DNA of 64,000 nt, taken from Ceratopteris richardii. Its lineage: Eukaryota; Streptophyta; Polypodiopsida; Polypodiales; Pteridaceae. This document shows positions 54,101 to 64,000 of this stretch, piece after piece. The first letter of the stretch is position 1; every line of letters begins with the position of its first letter. The position numbers and the translations under genes were made by a program. The DNA lies in assembly GCA_020310875.1 (NCBI GenBank), contig CM035435.1, positions 70,028,955 to 70,092,954 of the forward strand, written 5' to 3'. The notes under the pieces were generated by a model. That model did not search any database. It had not been told where the DNA came from and was given only the letters and a program-made list of their open reading frames with translations.

Positions 54101-55386
54101 CAATGGACATGTCTACCGTCTGTAGACTTTCTTCTTCTTCGTGAGGATGTGCCCTGCTCCTCTGCCTCTGAATAAAATTCCACATCAGAGAATTGTGTGC
54201 TTTGTAGGAATGCTTCGAAATCCTGGGGGTCTAGTCCTTCAGCCTCTCCAGTGGCAGCAAATTCGAATTCAGGTGTAACAGGAGGAGCCGATGGGGTAGG
54301 TTGTGTCGTAGTGTCAGATTCCGACCTGGGAATCCTAATGGTAAAGGGAGGTACAGTGCCCTCTCTTAGTGGTGATGCCTCAGGAGTAGTCAGGACTTCC
54401 CTTGTCTGGACACAAGGGATCGCGCCCCTCATGCGCTTGGACTGATGTGTGGACGTCTTGAGCCTTTTAAACATTTGTAATTGTGCCCAAGTTAAGGCAC
54501 GTTCAATGGGAACATCATATGCGAGGCATCGGTAAATAATGCGTGTGATCGCACAGCATCCGTTCACCACTAATTTCCTAGAAGCCCGTTTGTTTGCTTC
54601 ATACAACTGATCTATAATCCACACTGGTAGCTTAATAGGTAACGCACCTGCTTCCGCCAAGTAGAGAGCAAACCAGATCTTCTTGTGTGGTTGCGTGAAT
54701 CGGTCTTGGCCGGGGAAGGCGAAATGTTGCATGCACATGTGGAGAGGGATGGACACATTTGGGGTGAGTGCTGCCATGTCTTTCAGCTTCACTAGTTTCC
54801 TGTCCTTCATATTGGTGGGAACGAGAGCATCCTTTTCTGAGGGCACATGCGTGCCATGCATATTTAAAGCGTCGCTTACCAACTCCACAGTAAGTTCAAA
54901 CCTCTTTAACTCGTTGTTGCCCAGCAATGAGGGGAGGACAAATGATCCGGGTTGGTCCTTATCTTCATTAGCTTGTAATGTGGAGACCAAATAGTAACAT
55001 CGGAGGAGATCGGGTTTAGGTAGTGGGGCTTCAAAATATTCCGCCAACCCTGCTCGTTGCCATATGGTCTGGAGATCTTCGGTGTTCTGTAAAGTCTCGA
55101 ACTCTTTGGAGAAAAATTGGAATCGCACCCATGATCTGTCATACTCGCATTTAGACTCCCAGATATACTTGGCCTCTCCTAATGGACCGGGCATGCCATT
55201 GAACCAATGAGAATTGGCATGGACTCTTTCCGTGATCCCTGTAGGTGGGTCTGGCACCGGGATTTGCTGAAGGTGTTGCATCTCCACTGGTCGTTCAGTC
55301 GGGGGCACGTCCACAGGTAGGCTATCCACATCAATTCCTGCAGTAAGTATCCCTACTTGTGAGCCCGAACCTGTCGCTTCTGCCAT
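51137..55386 (-). pseudogene. Gypsy D accessory gene (env-position ORF), nearly intact
   Basis: About 1,416 codons from ATG 55386 (MAEATGSGSQ) to TAG 51137. Breaks: TAA at 53863 (GAA in C) and a frame change in the proline-rich part near 53080. Order: N-terminal domain (about 1-340: NSHWFNGMPGP, LLGNNELKRFEL, NMKDRKLVKLKDM, MCMQHFAFPGQDRF, WIIDQLYEANKR, YRCLAYDVPIERAL), acidic segment, conserved helix (LLTEQSSRVLMTQLLEEAG), Pro/Thr-rich region (PPTPPPSPP), coiled coil (LQHRLAALEQENARL to QNQENLEAAIE), then a C-terminal domain (LLETYPEMLRTWNN, YNPCYGPVPRRRSW, CKEWLNYPYIAPPQGPP, AYAWHARIKYLPACY). The N-terminal domain faintly resembles domains annotated as 'putative plant transposon protein', a weak inference. 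No signal peptide or membrane helix, so a classical envelope is unlikely. Confidence 0.87.
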
Positions 55387-55407
55387 TTTTCTTCTTGCCT
55401 TCTGATT

Positions 55408-55421
55408 CTGTGAGAATATAG
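55408..55421 (-). promoter_or_regulatory. Candidate 3' splice site before the Gypsy D accessory gene
   Basis: The minus strand reads CTATATTCTCACAG, ending 21 nt before the accessory ATG, with GTTAACA upstream. If joined to the leader donor, whose exon ends in ATG, the downstream sequence AATCAGAAGG would be in frame with the accessory gene in D, though not in B or C. Confidence 0.55.
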
Positions 55422-55590
55422 AATCATGTGTTAACATCGTAATGGACAGAATAAAGCCGTTGTTGTCCCCGTTACAACATTAACATGAGGTAGATGGTGA
55501 GTTAGTGGTTAGTAAGTGCACGAAGACAGTGAGTGTAGTTAATGTTTGTGTATTCCTAGGAGACTAATGCCGTGAGTAAGTGGGGTGAAT

Positions 55591-58130
55591 TTACAAATTG
55601 GGGTCGGGGGGTTTATTACAGGTCTTAGACTGCCAAATGCAGTGGATGGGCTTTGCTTTCGATTTCGTAGAGACTCTAGAGAGCTGTGTCGGTGTCGCTG
55701 TTTGGGAATGGGGCCTCTTAGGGACCCACTTATAAGTGATTACATGCATGCTCATGGGTCTTGGTGTGTTCCTAAGTGTTGAGCACGAGGGAATACTGGT
55801 TGTACTCGTAGATGGGTTATGCTGCATAGGTTGTGGCCTTGGCGTAACTACTTGTGCCCTCAAGCAAGCCTTAGGCACCCAAATTTGTCTAGATTGTGGG
55901 CTTGCCTTCATCGACTTCTTGGGCACCCAAATAGATTTTACTTTAGCAAAAGAATTTCTGACAGACTTCTTATTAGCGTCGTGTTGTTGGTTACTAATAA
56001 GAGGCTTTGCCTGTGTAGTTGACGGTGGTGCACCCGGTCGTTCGCCTTTCCGCACCCACACCTGGTTTATTTTCTGGGCCATTCTGCTGCGCAGGTACTT
56101 TTGATCTCGGACATAGGTAGTACTCTGCTTCTTCTGCTTGTGATCCGCCTTTGGTTGCTGCCTCCTTCTGGCCTTTGGAAAAGAAGGGAGTTCCGTTGCA
56201 TCCCTGACTCCTTTTTTGCAAATATCATTCCTCTGCAACACAGGGTTTTGAACAAGAACAGCATGGTCATCTTCATGTGTACCCCTGGAAGGACCAGGAG
56301 TCTGTGCCTTTCCTAGTTCCTTGAGTGCTCCATTGTCTAATTCTACTGTAACTCGACTATGATTGACCCAAACCTGGAGAAGTCCACTTCTTAGGTTTAA
56401 GTTAATTGCTTGGTCATAGATCCAATCTTGACCCAAGACTAGAGGTTCAGTGAGATCCTCATCTTGACACACTAGTACTTTAACTGTCATTGCCTCATCA
56501 TGAATGTAAAGGGGAAGTTCCGCCTCGCCCATGCAAGGGGTTTCCACTCCTCCCAATCCTATAAGATATGCTTCCACAGGATTGACAGTCAATTGTAATT
56601 CTTGGCAGTAAGACAATTTAACAGCACTAGTGGCTGCACCTGAGTCAATCAAGGCTCTTACGGTCCTTGCACTCTTTCCTTGTCCTATATCTAAGGTTAC
56701 GAAAGGACGTCTATCAATTATCCTATGCGAGCTTGTTCCTGCAACTTCACACATGGCCATAGGAAATCCTTGGTCTGCATAGTCATTTGTTCTAGGCTGC
56801 TCTCTACCTTGCCTTCGTAATTTCATCCTTCTGATGCGTTCTAAAGCTTCTGCTTGAGCTTCCTCTCTAATTCGCTTCTCTTCCTCTTTGCGTTTCTTAG
56901 CAGTGTTGAGTCGGCTGAGCATTTCCTCCGTGAGGGGTTCTTGATACAACTTGACTCTGCATCCGCTAATATAGTTTGGGAGAACATCACCCTCTAACGT
57001 GGCTAGTTGTACTGCTCCGCTCGTGGAGATCCTATTTATGATCATAGGTCCGTAGCCTCTCTTTTCTAGCTTCCTGGCGTGTTGTTTCAGTGTATAGACT
57101 AAAACTAGATCTCCTGCTTTCAAGCCCTTATCCTTCACATGGGCATCGAAATATGCCTTCTGTCTCTTCTTGGCTGCATATATTCCTGCAGCGGCTCTCA
57201 GTCTTGTTTCTCCTAATCGTTCAAGGTCAAAGATCCTAGAGGAGAGCTCATGACCTGTCCATTCGTGCTCTTGTGCTACTCTCAATGTAGGGATCAGGAA
57301 GTCCAAGGGTAGCACAGCATTTTGGCCAAATACCATCTGAAAGGGAGTGGCTTGGAGTACCGTTTTGTAGGCCACTCGGTATGCCCAAACAGCATGGTGT
57401 AGCTGTTTGTCCCAATCAGAGCGTTTAGTGTTCACTAATTTCGTCAGTACATTGCATAAAATCTTATTAGTGCTCTCAGCTTGTCCATTAGCTTGAGGGT
57501 GATAAGGGGCAGACTTCTTGTGTATTACCAAGAATTCTTGGAGTAGATTTTCAATTACTTCATTCAAGAAATGAGTGCCTCTATCACTTACAAGCTCTAT
57601 AGGTAGTCCATATCTCGTGAATACATTCTCAAACAAGAATTTGGCAGTTGTTTGAGCATCGTTCTTGGTTGTAGCCTTTACCTCTACCCACTTGGTGAGA
57701 TAATCTGTTGCAACAATGATGTATTCCGCATGAGAACCTTTAGCTGGGGGATTAATAGGACCTACGAAGTCTATTCCCCACTTAGAGAATGCACGTCCAC
57801 CCATCATAGGTTTCAGTGGCATCTCATCTTTGCGTATAGGATACTGAGTCCTTTGATAGACATCACACCGTTTCACATAGGTATGTGCATCCATGTGAAG
57901 TGTAGGCCACCAGAAGCCCGCAAATAGTATTGCCTTGATTACCCGATCTGGTCCAAAGTGTCCTCCTGCTACACCTTGGTGAGCAGTTTCCAAGATCTTA
58001 AGATATTCACTCTCATGGACACACAGTCTCAGGTAACCATCCTTACCGCGTTTGTATAGATTATCACCAATGAGTGAGTAATCCAAGGCTTCTCGTTCTA
58101 AACTCCTTTTCCTAGCCACAGAGTCATGTC
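55591..58130 (-). CDS. Gypsy D pol C-terminal part: integrase, second protease-like domain, WVPK tail
   Basis: Open for about 845 codons, frame-shifted from the upstream part by 2 inserted nt near 58115. Integrase: zinc region (HVHESEYLK..., C-DV-Y in place of C-EV-C, so one Cys is Tyr), core motifs GIDFVGP, SDRGTHF and YHPQANGQAEST. A Lys/Glu-rich helix follows. Protease-like domain: RALIDSGAATSAV (Asp codon 56644-56646), GLGGVETPCMGEAELP, PLVLGQDWIYDQAINLNLRSG. The tail to TAG/TAA near 55591 carries VWVRKG, IWVPKKSMKA, IWVPKACLRA and KWVPKRPH and ends with KTCNKPPDPNL. The second protease-like domain has no counterpart in the usual Gypsy order, which ends with integrase or a chromodomain. 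Confidence 0.9.
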
Positions 58131-61100
58131 TGGAGGGAATGTGTTTGTCCTCAGGAATGATACTAGTGGTTCGCTCCAATCTGGCACAATGGATACTTGA
58201 TAAAGAGTGGCATGTTCCACTGGTGGTTTAGTGCAACAGATTGGGCATTCCTTGCACAACTTTTGGACATCAGCTTCCATAGTTGGCCAATGTACTCCGA
58301 GTCTCCTTAGAGTCTCTAACGTTCGTTGCTTTGAATGGTGTTGCTCTAGTGCACCTACATGTGCTAATTGCAACCATTTAGAGTACTCATCCTCTTCTAC
58401 GCAACAAGCCAAGATCCCTTGGTCTGTGTGCTTGTACATGCTTCCTGCCATGATGTGGTACTTCTGGGCTTTTACAACCTCTCTATTCCGTGTGTTTACG
58501 ACTGGATGATTAGGCCCGTAGGTCAATACTGGTACCAATGGCTTAGCCCACTGCGGTATAACTTCCAAATTAAACAAGTAAGCATCAGGAAGGTCATCTG
58601 ACACTCCTTGTGGGGCTTCTCCCGATGTGAGCCTAGAGAGATGATCGGCTCTCAAATGAGTCCTACCTTTCCTTACCACAACCTCAAAATCGTATTCCAT
58701 TAGCAAGAGAAACCATCTCACTAATCTTCCTGTATTGCATGGCTTGTTTACAAGATATAACAATGCCTGATGATCAGTAAAAAATTTAAACTTATTTGCA
58801 AGCAAATAGTGTCTAAATTTCTTAACTGCATACACCATGCCTAATCCTTCTCGCTCTGTGGTGGTGTAATTCCGTTCAGCCGCATTCAATTGTCTACTGG
58901 CATAGGCAATTGGAAGATCCATATTACCTTCACCAGTAGGTTGTGCGAGCACACATCCAATAGCATAATTGGATGCATCAACATGAACATGGAATGGCTT
59001 ATTCCAATCTGGTGTGGTCAAGATTGGTGCTGAACACAATCTTCGTTTAAGCTCCTGGAAGGAATTCTCACATTCATCAGTCCACTCAAAGTTAGTCAAG
59101 AGTCCGTACATGGGCTTTGCGATGACAGCATACATGTGGATGAAACGTCGGTAATACCCACAATGCCCCATGAAAGCTTGTACTTCCTTGACATTCTTTG
59201 GCCTCGGTAGCTCTGCTATGGCTCTCACTTTTTCTTCGTCTGTAGATATGCCATTCTTTGACACTATGTGTCCTAGAATCTTGCCTTGCCTGACCATAAA
59301 AACGCACTTCTCTGGGTTCAGGCAGACTTGATATTCTCTACATTTGTCAAAGATTTGTCTGAGTTCAGGGATATGGGTTTGTCTAACATTGGAATGAGCA
59401 CAAAGATCATCAACATAGACTTCTAAACTCTTCCTCAGGAACTCCTTAAACACCTGGCACATCAACCTCTGGAAGGTAGCTGGTGCATTGGTAAGCCCAA
59501 ATGTCATTACTCTAAAAGCAAAAATGCCCCATTCTGTGGCAAAGGCTGTCTTATGCTGATCCTCTGGAGCTATGGCTACTTGATTGTAACCCGAAAATCC
59601 ATCAAGGAAGCTGTACACTTCCTTGCCTGCCACTCTCTCTAAGAGATGTTCTGTGATGGGAAGCGGATAGTTATCTCGAATCGTGGCGGCATTAACCTTT
59701 TTCAAGTTAATGCACACACGCAGCTTGCCATTCTTCTTGGGCACCACTACGATGGGGGATACCCATTCAGTGTGCTCAATTTCATAGATAAATCCAGCTT
59801 CAACCAATCTATCTATCTCTTCTTTGATCTTAGCAGCGTAATTATCGTTATAAGTATAGGGCTTTTGCTTAGAGGGTTTGGCATCTGACGTCATGGGGAT
59901 GGTGTGTGAGCATATGTCCGGGTCAACACCTTTCAAATCCTTGTAACTCCAAGCGAATACATCTTTGTATTCTCTTAGCAAGGCAATCAATTCGTGCTCT
60001 TCTTCTTCTGTCAGGTCATGGCCTATATACGTGCATCTCTCCTCTCCTTCTTCTATGGCCACTACTATTTTCTTGGTGGTTTCTTTGTTATCATAGGCCT
60101 CTCCTGATTGTGCCTCTCGTTTAGGCGTTCTTATCATGACTCTCCTGTCATCTATCTCATACTTCTTAAAATTTTCTGGGACCTCAAACAAAGATTCTTC
60201 CTCCTCTGGTAAGACTTCTTTCTTTTTTCGTTTCTTTCCTTCTTCCTTCGGGGTCATATGTGTTGCTAATCTTACATCATTTGTAACCTCTCCATGCTTC
60301 TGAGGTTGAAATTCCACTTCATGGAAATATTCTTCATCTGATGCAAATGGTGGGTCCATAATGATTGACTCTAGATCGGAGTCACTTGCATCCTCAAATG
60401 CATCAGGGCTAGGTTCGCATTCTTCTAGAACTGCCTCTCCCATGATTGGCTCTATGGAGAAGACTGAAATATCATAGCCATCCTCATCACAGTGAGGTGT
60501 CCATTGTTCTTCGTTGATGGCTACGTCCATTGTTGCTAAGATTTCTGCCCAACCGTGAGGTTCAAATTCTTCGTCTGGAAAAACTACAGGTGCATAGGCT
60601 GGGTCTTGGATTGATCTATGGGTTTCTCTCGCACCTACCTCTCTGGCTTTCTCTCTCTTCTCTTCTTCTACTGCTACCTTGCACATCCATAAGTGAGTGT
60701 CTTCATGCATCCATGAGGATCCAGATTCTATGGAATGCACAGATTCCGTATCATCTTTGGCTCTATGGATGGGATTCCACTGGATAGGAGGGACATCTCT
60801 ATGAGAATAGTCCTTGAGATTGACTTTGGTTGTAACGCCCAAGTGTTGCAAATACAAGGAGTTGGTTCCCCAATCCTGTACCACTTGCAACTGTCGCATA
60901 AATGGTCTTCCTAAAATCATCTCATAAGCATGATTTTTGCTGAAGTCACATATAGCAAAGCTATGCTCAAACTCAACACCACAAGTGGTGAGAGTTATCC
61001 CTTCCAGCAATCCTAAGGGTCTCTCAATATGACCATCGGCCATCTGCAATTTCATTCTTGTTGGCCTGAGTGCTGGCTTGCCCCAACGCTTCCATAAGGA

Positions 61101-64000
61101 GGTGGTGGCAATTGCAACTCCTGCACCTGAGTCCAAAATCGCCTTGGTGGTGTATTCCTGGTAGGTGATGGGAAGATAGGTGTTCCCTTCTTCACCTTCA
61201 CACATATCTCCTATCTTATCCAAGGGAATTTCTGGCACTGTCCTATGGGATCCTACCTGGGAACGAGATTTTGCTATCTCTGGTACTTGTTTGGCTACAT
61301 GTTTCCATAATTCAGGTCTAACCTTGAGTAGCTCTTCTAACTTGAGATTACACTGCACGTTAGTGTTCTTCACTACCTCTGTATTCCTAGGTATGACTGA
61401 GTCGTCGTTCCTTACCATGACTGTGGGTGCTCTCATACATGTGGACTTTTCTTCCCATGGACCTGTGAAGTGGGGTAGCTCCTGTATGGAATTAGACTCA
61501 AAGTCCAATCTCTCATGAGACTGAGTACTCTCATGTTCCTCGTAAATAGATGGGATGTCTTGTGGGAATTGGTCGTGTGCATCATCCACAAGTTCAAAGG
61601 GAGGGGCGACTTCACTTTCATTATCCCATTTGTCTTCTTGAATCTCTCGTAGGAAATCTGGTGCAAACCGATTCATAGAAGAAGAAGTGTCTGGCTCCGT
61701 GGAATTGGGCACATAAGCAACCTGGGAAGGAGGGCTTATTCTATCGTTGGCTCTCTCCTCGTTCTCACGGATGGCTGGAGCGCAAGCTCCCTGGGGAGGG
61801 TTACTCATTCTATTACTTTTCCGGACAGGCTCATACGCTCCCTGAGAAGGAGTGTAGGCAGGCTGTGGAGGTACGTGAGCTTCCGAGGGAGGCTCATGTG
61901 CCTTTTGGGGGGGAAAATAAGTTTCTTGAGGAGGCACATGGGCTTCCTGAAGAGGCTGGTTTATCCGTTCTCTTGCCCTTTCCTTTCTTTGAGGGGCAGT
62001 TTCCTTTTCTGACTGTGCGATTAGCCTCTCTATTCTTTCTAAGGAGGGGAAGTTGTTTGGTTTAGTGGAATTGGCCACACAAACTTCCGATGGGGAATGG
62101 TTCATGTTTTTGCTTGCTTTATCTTTTTCTTGATTTTTTTCTTCCTTGGCAGATCTTGCAATTATTCCCTCTAATTTCTCTAGGAATCCATCCAAGTGTA
62201 ATTGCGTTTTGGCTGAGCCCGAGTAATTGAAAAGGCGACTGGCTTCAAACATAGTCTGAGCCAGTGCGACCATTTTCGCGCACAGTTTGGTTCTTTCTAT
62301 CTCTAGGTCAGCTCTAGGATAGCACTTGTCATGATCCGTGACGTTTGGCCCTTCTTGGATTCTGGCCTGATATGCCTTAAGCATCATGTCTATGTCTTCG
62401 GGAGTGGGATCAGCTAATACTGATCCTGTTTGGGGTGGTGGGTGGGTTACGTGGGGTGTCTTAGGGGGTGGAGGGATGGAGAGTGATGGGGATGGTAGCG
62501 GTGGGAGTGTGTGAGAGTGCGGTTGAGATGTGATCTCTATGATTTTAGCCTTGGTTTCTCGTAGACTTTCCTCCAGTTCACTCATCTTCTTTGCCCATTG
62601 CCTTTTCATGCGTTCGCGGCTATCTCTCCAAGCTCTTGTTCTCTTTTTATTTTGGCTCTCAGTATCGCTAGTGTCTGGGCTCTTTTCCTTGCCTACCCCT
62701 TGGTTTTGCTTCACTGCTTGAGCTCTCGTGACTACCTGTACGGGTGCAGTGGAAGTAACACTTCCGCTGGAATCTACCACTAACTCAATAACATTGATGG
62801 GCGTGATTTTTGGCATATTACTGGGGTTCTTTGGGCAATCTCGTAAGAGATGCTCTCTTCCACAGTCTTGGCAGAAGCCTTGGATCGTCACTGACTGGGT
62901 TTGTGTAGGTGGAGGCAAGGGACAATCACGAATGAGGTGATCTCCTTGGCATCTGTAGCACGGTCCTCTTGGGAATGGAGGTCTTACCTACCTAGATTGA
63001 GGCCTAGGGTTGGGGTTTGCATACATGAGGTTCGTGTAATCTGACTCCCAACTAGGTTCGTTTGTCTCTTCGCTATAATAGGACTCACCATGCTCAGGAG
63101 ACTGCAGGTAGTAGGCCTGGGGGCTATCAACATGTGTAGAATCAAAGCTATGGTCAGTCGGGTCACTTTCAGAAAGCAAGGATGTTACAGGGACTATAGC
63201 TCTATTCAGGTTCTCTTCTGCAGCAGTATACTTTACCGGAATCACATTAGCTGGGGCTGGGGGTTGTTGTGCTAGCACAGGCTGAGGCCTTTGTTGGTTT
63301 TGATATTGAGGTTGGAAATTTTGTTGTAGCCTGCCATATGGTTGTGGAGGGTACTGGTTCTGGTATCTGCCTTGTTGGTAGGGCTGAGGGTAGGGTTGCC
63401 TAACCGCCTGCTTGTTGTATGGGCAATCTTGTGCGGTGTGGTTGGTGTATCTCCGTTCTATGGTGCAGTACTGGCTACTAGGGTTTACTTGGGGTTGAGC
63501 CATAATAGGGCAGACATTCGCCATGTGGTCACCACCGCATGTGTAGCATCTTTTCACAGGGGCAAACCTTGGAATTTGTTTGCTAGTTACACCTAATTTC
63601 TGAGCTACTTTTTCGGCCAGTTCCTCAATTGATGTGGCTTGTGTGGAAGATTGACTAGATGCACTATCTGAATCTTTGTAAATTTTGGACAGCTCTAGCT
63701 CTTCTCCTAGGTTATCTTCAATGTCAATGCACATACGTACGCACTCTTCTATAGTCCTAGGGTCTTTCAGATACACGTAGGATCTCAATTTTGGACTCAG
63801 CAATCCGTCAAGGAATAAGGCTACTTGTTTAGCAGATGTGGGTAGCTCCGAAATAGGGCACCTTTCAAGATATTGTCTAAATCTTCTTCCTGCAAGTCTC
63901 ACAGTTTCTTGAGGGGTTTGCTTGAAGCTGTGAATCAGTGAGGAGGTGTTGTGTCTTATGCCACTCTTGGAGAACTCAATAATAAATGCTTCTAGGAGTT
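58098..64000 (-). CDS. Gypsy D gag-PR1-RT-RNase H (open from the right edge, one in-frame TAG)
   Basis: A single reading frame of about 1,970 codons, interrupted only by TAG at 62988-62990 where C has CAG. Gag: capsid core LLEAFIIEFSKSG ... FRQYLERCP, knuckles CYTCGGDHMANVC (near 63540), CYRCQGDHLIRDC (near 62950) and CQDCGREHLLRDC (near 62860). A Lys/Glu coiled stretch and a Pro-rich linker with about eight PPxEAHxPP-like units (61760-61960) follow. Protease 1: ILDSGAG (Asp 61131-61133) and ILGRPFMRQL. RT: DGFSGYNQ, FGLTNAPATFQR, YVDD at 59406-59417. RNase H: HVDASNYAIG, AERNYTTTERE, FFTDHQALL, LRADHLSRL. Frame ends at 58098 after the 2-nt insertion. No chromodomain and no second RNase H. 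Confidence 0.93.
61700..61960 (-). repeat. Coding minisatellite in the Gypsy D gag-PR1 linker
   Basis: About eight degenerate units of 8-12 residues of the form PPQEAHVPP / PPSEAHVPP / PSQGAYEP. C has only one such unit (IPPKEAYVPN) at the same place, so the stretch varies in copy number between copies. Confidence 0.7.

Larger units (their letters stand above)
50558..64000 (-). mobile_element. Gypsy element D (runs off the right edge)
   Basis: At least 13.4 kb on the minus strand: gag-pol, accessory gene, hairpin, polypurine tract and 3' LTR. It is the best preserved gag-pol of this family here, with a single nonsense change and one 2-nt insertion. Its 5' LTR, leader and gag N-terminus lie beyond 64000. 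The left flank GAGAG (50553-50557) should be repeated outside the far LTR. Confidence 0.95.

Noticed and set aside
51137-55386. Classical envelope gene
   Set aside because: The position fits, but there is no signal peptide, membrane helix or glycoprotein-like cysteine pattern; the protein is coiled coil and proline-rich.

Overview
This window is plant nuclear DNA made almost entirely of nested retrotransposons. I see no host gene, rRNA gene or tRNA gene. The evidence for a land plant is Ty1/Copia elements with the plant-type initiator-Met primer site (TGGTATCAGAGC), Ty3/Gypsy elements whose primer site matches tRNA-Asp (TGGCGCCGTTGCCGGGGA, a site I associate with the Athila/Tat branch), and an L1-like LINE. 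I cannot name the species; the large nested insertions suggest a large genome.

Layout, left to right. (1) 1-1526: 3' part of a Copia element (A'), inserted in the leader of Gypsy E (minus). (2) E's 5' LTR (2003-2288, then 13693-14016) is split by Gypsy B (minus, 2289-13687, TSD TGAGC). B has intact LTRs but a large gag-to-RNase H deletion. (3) 14017-15902 and 21914-23935: degenerate Copia G (minus), split by Copia H (plus, 15903-21908, TSD ATGTC). H has an unbroken 1348-codon gag-pol frame. (4) 23936-26974: decayed LINE. (5) 26975-43112: Gypsy C (plus), about 16 kb, 3' LTR truncated. (6) 43113-44202: Copia I fragment (minus), then an unassigned LTR-like stretch. (7) 44568-45303: 5' LTR and leader start of Gypsy F (plus), split by Copia A (45304-50382, TSD GTTGG) and again at 50557 by Gypsy D (minus, 50558 to beyond 64000).

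The notable system is the Gypsy family seen in B, C and D. Its gag-pol is one very long frame: gag with three CCHC knuckles, aspartic protease 1 (DSGA), RT, RNase H, integrase, then a second aspartic-protease-like domain (DSGAA ... LGQDW) and a tail with repeated WVPK motifs. Downstream, in the place where env would lie, is a second gene of about 1,400 codons with a conserved N-terminal domain, a proline-rich region, a long coiled coil and a conserved C-terminal domain. A splice-donor-like site just after the primer site and an acceptor-like site just before this gene suggest it is expressed from a spliced RNA. The leaders carry arrays of 14-20 bp palindromes built around ATCGCGAT or ATCATGAT, and a hairpin with similar arms abuts the polypurine tract. 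Copia H carries an antisense 5S rRNA-like segment in its leader. Most premature stops, judged against sister copies, are C-to-T changes, as expected from deamination of methylated cytosine.
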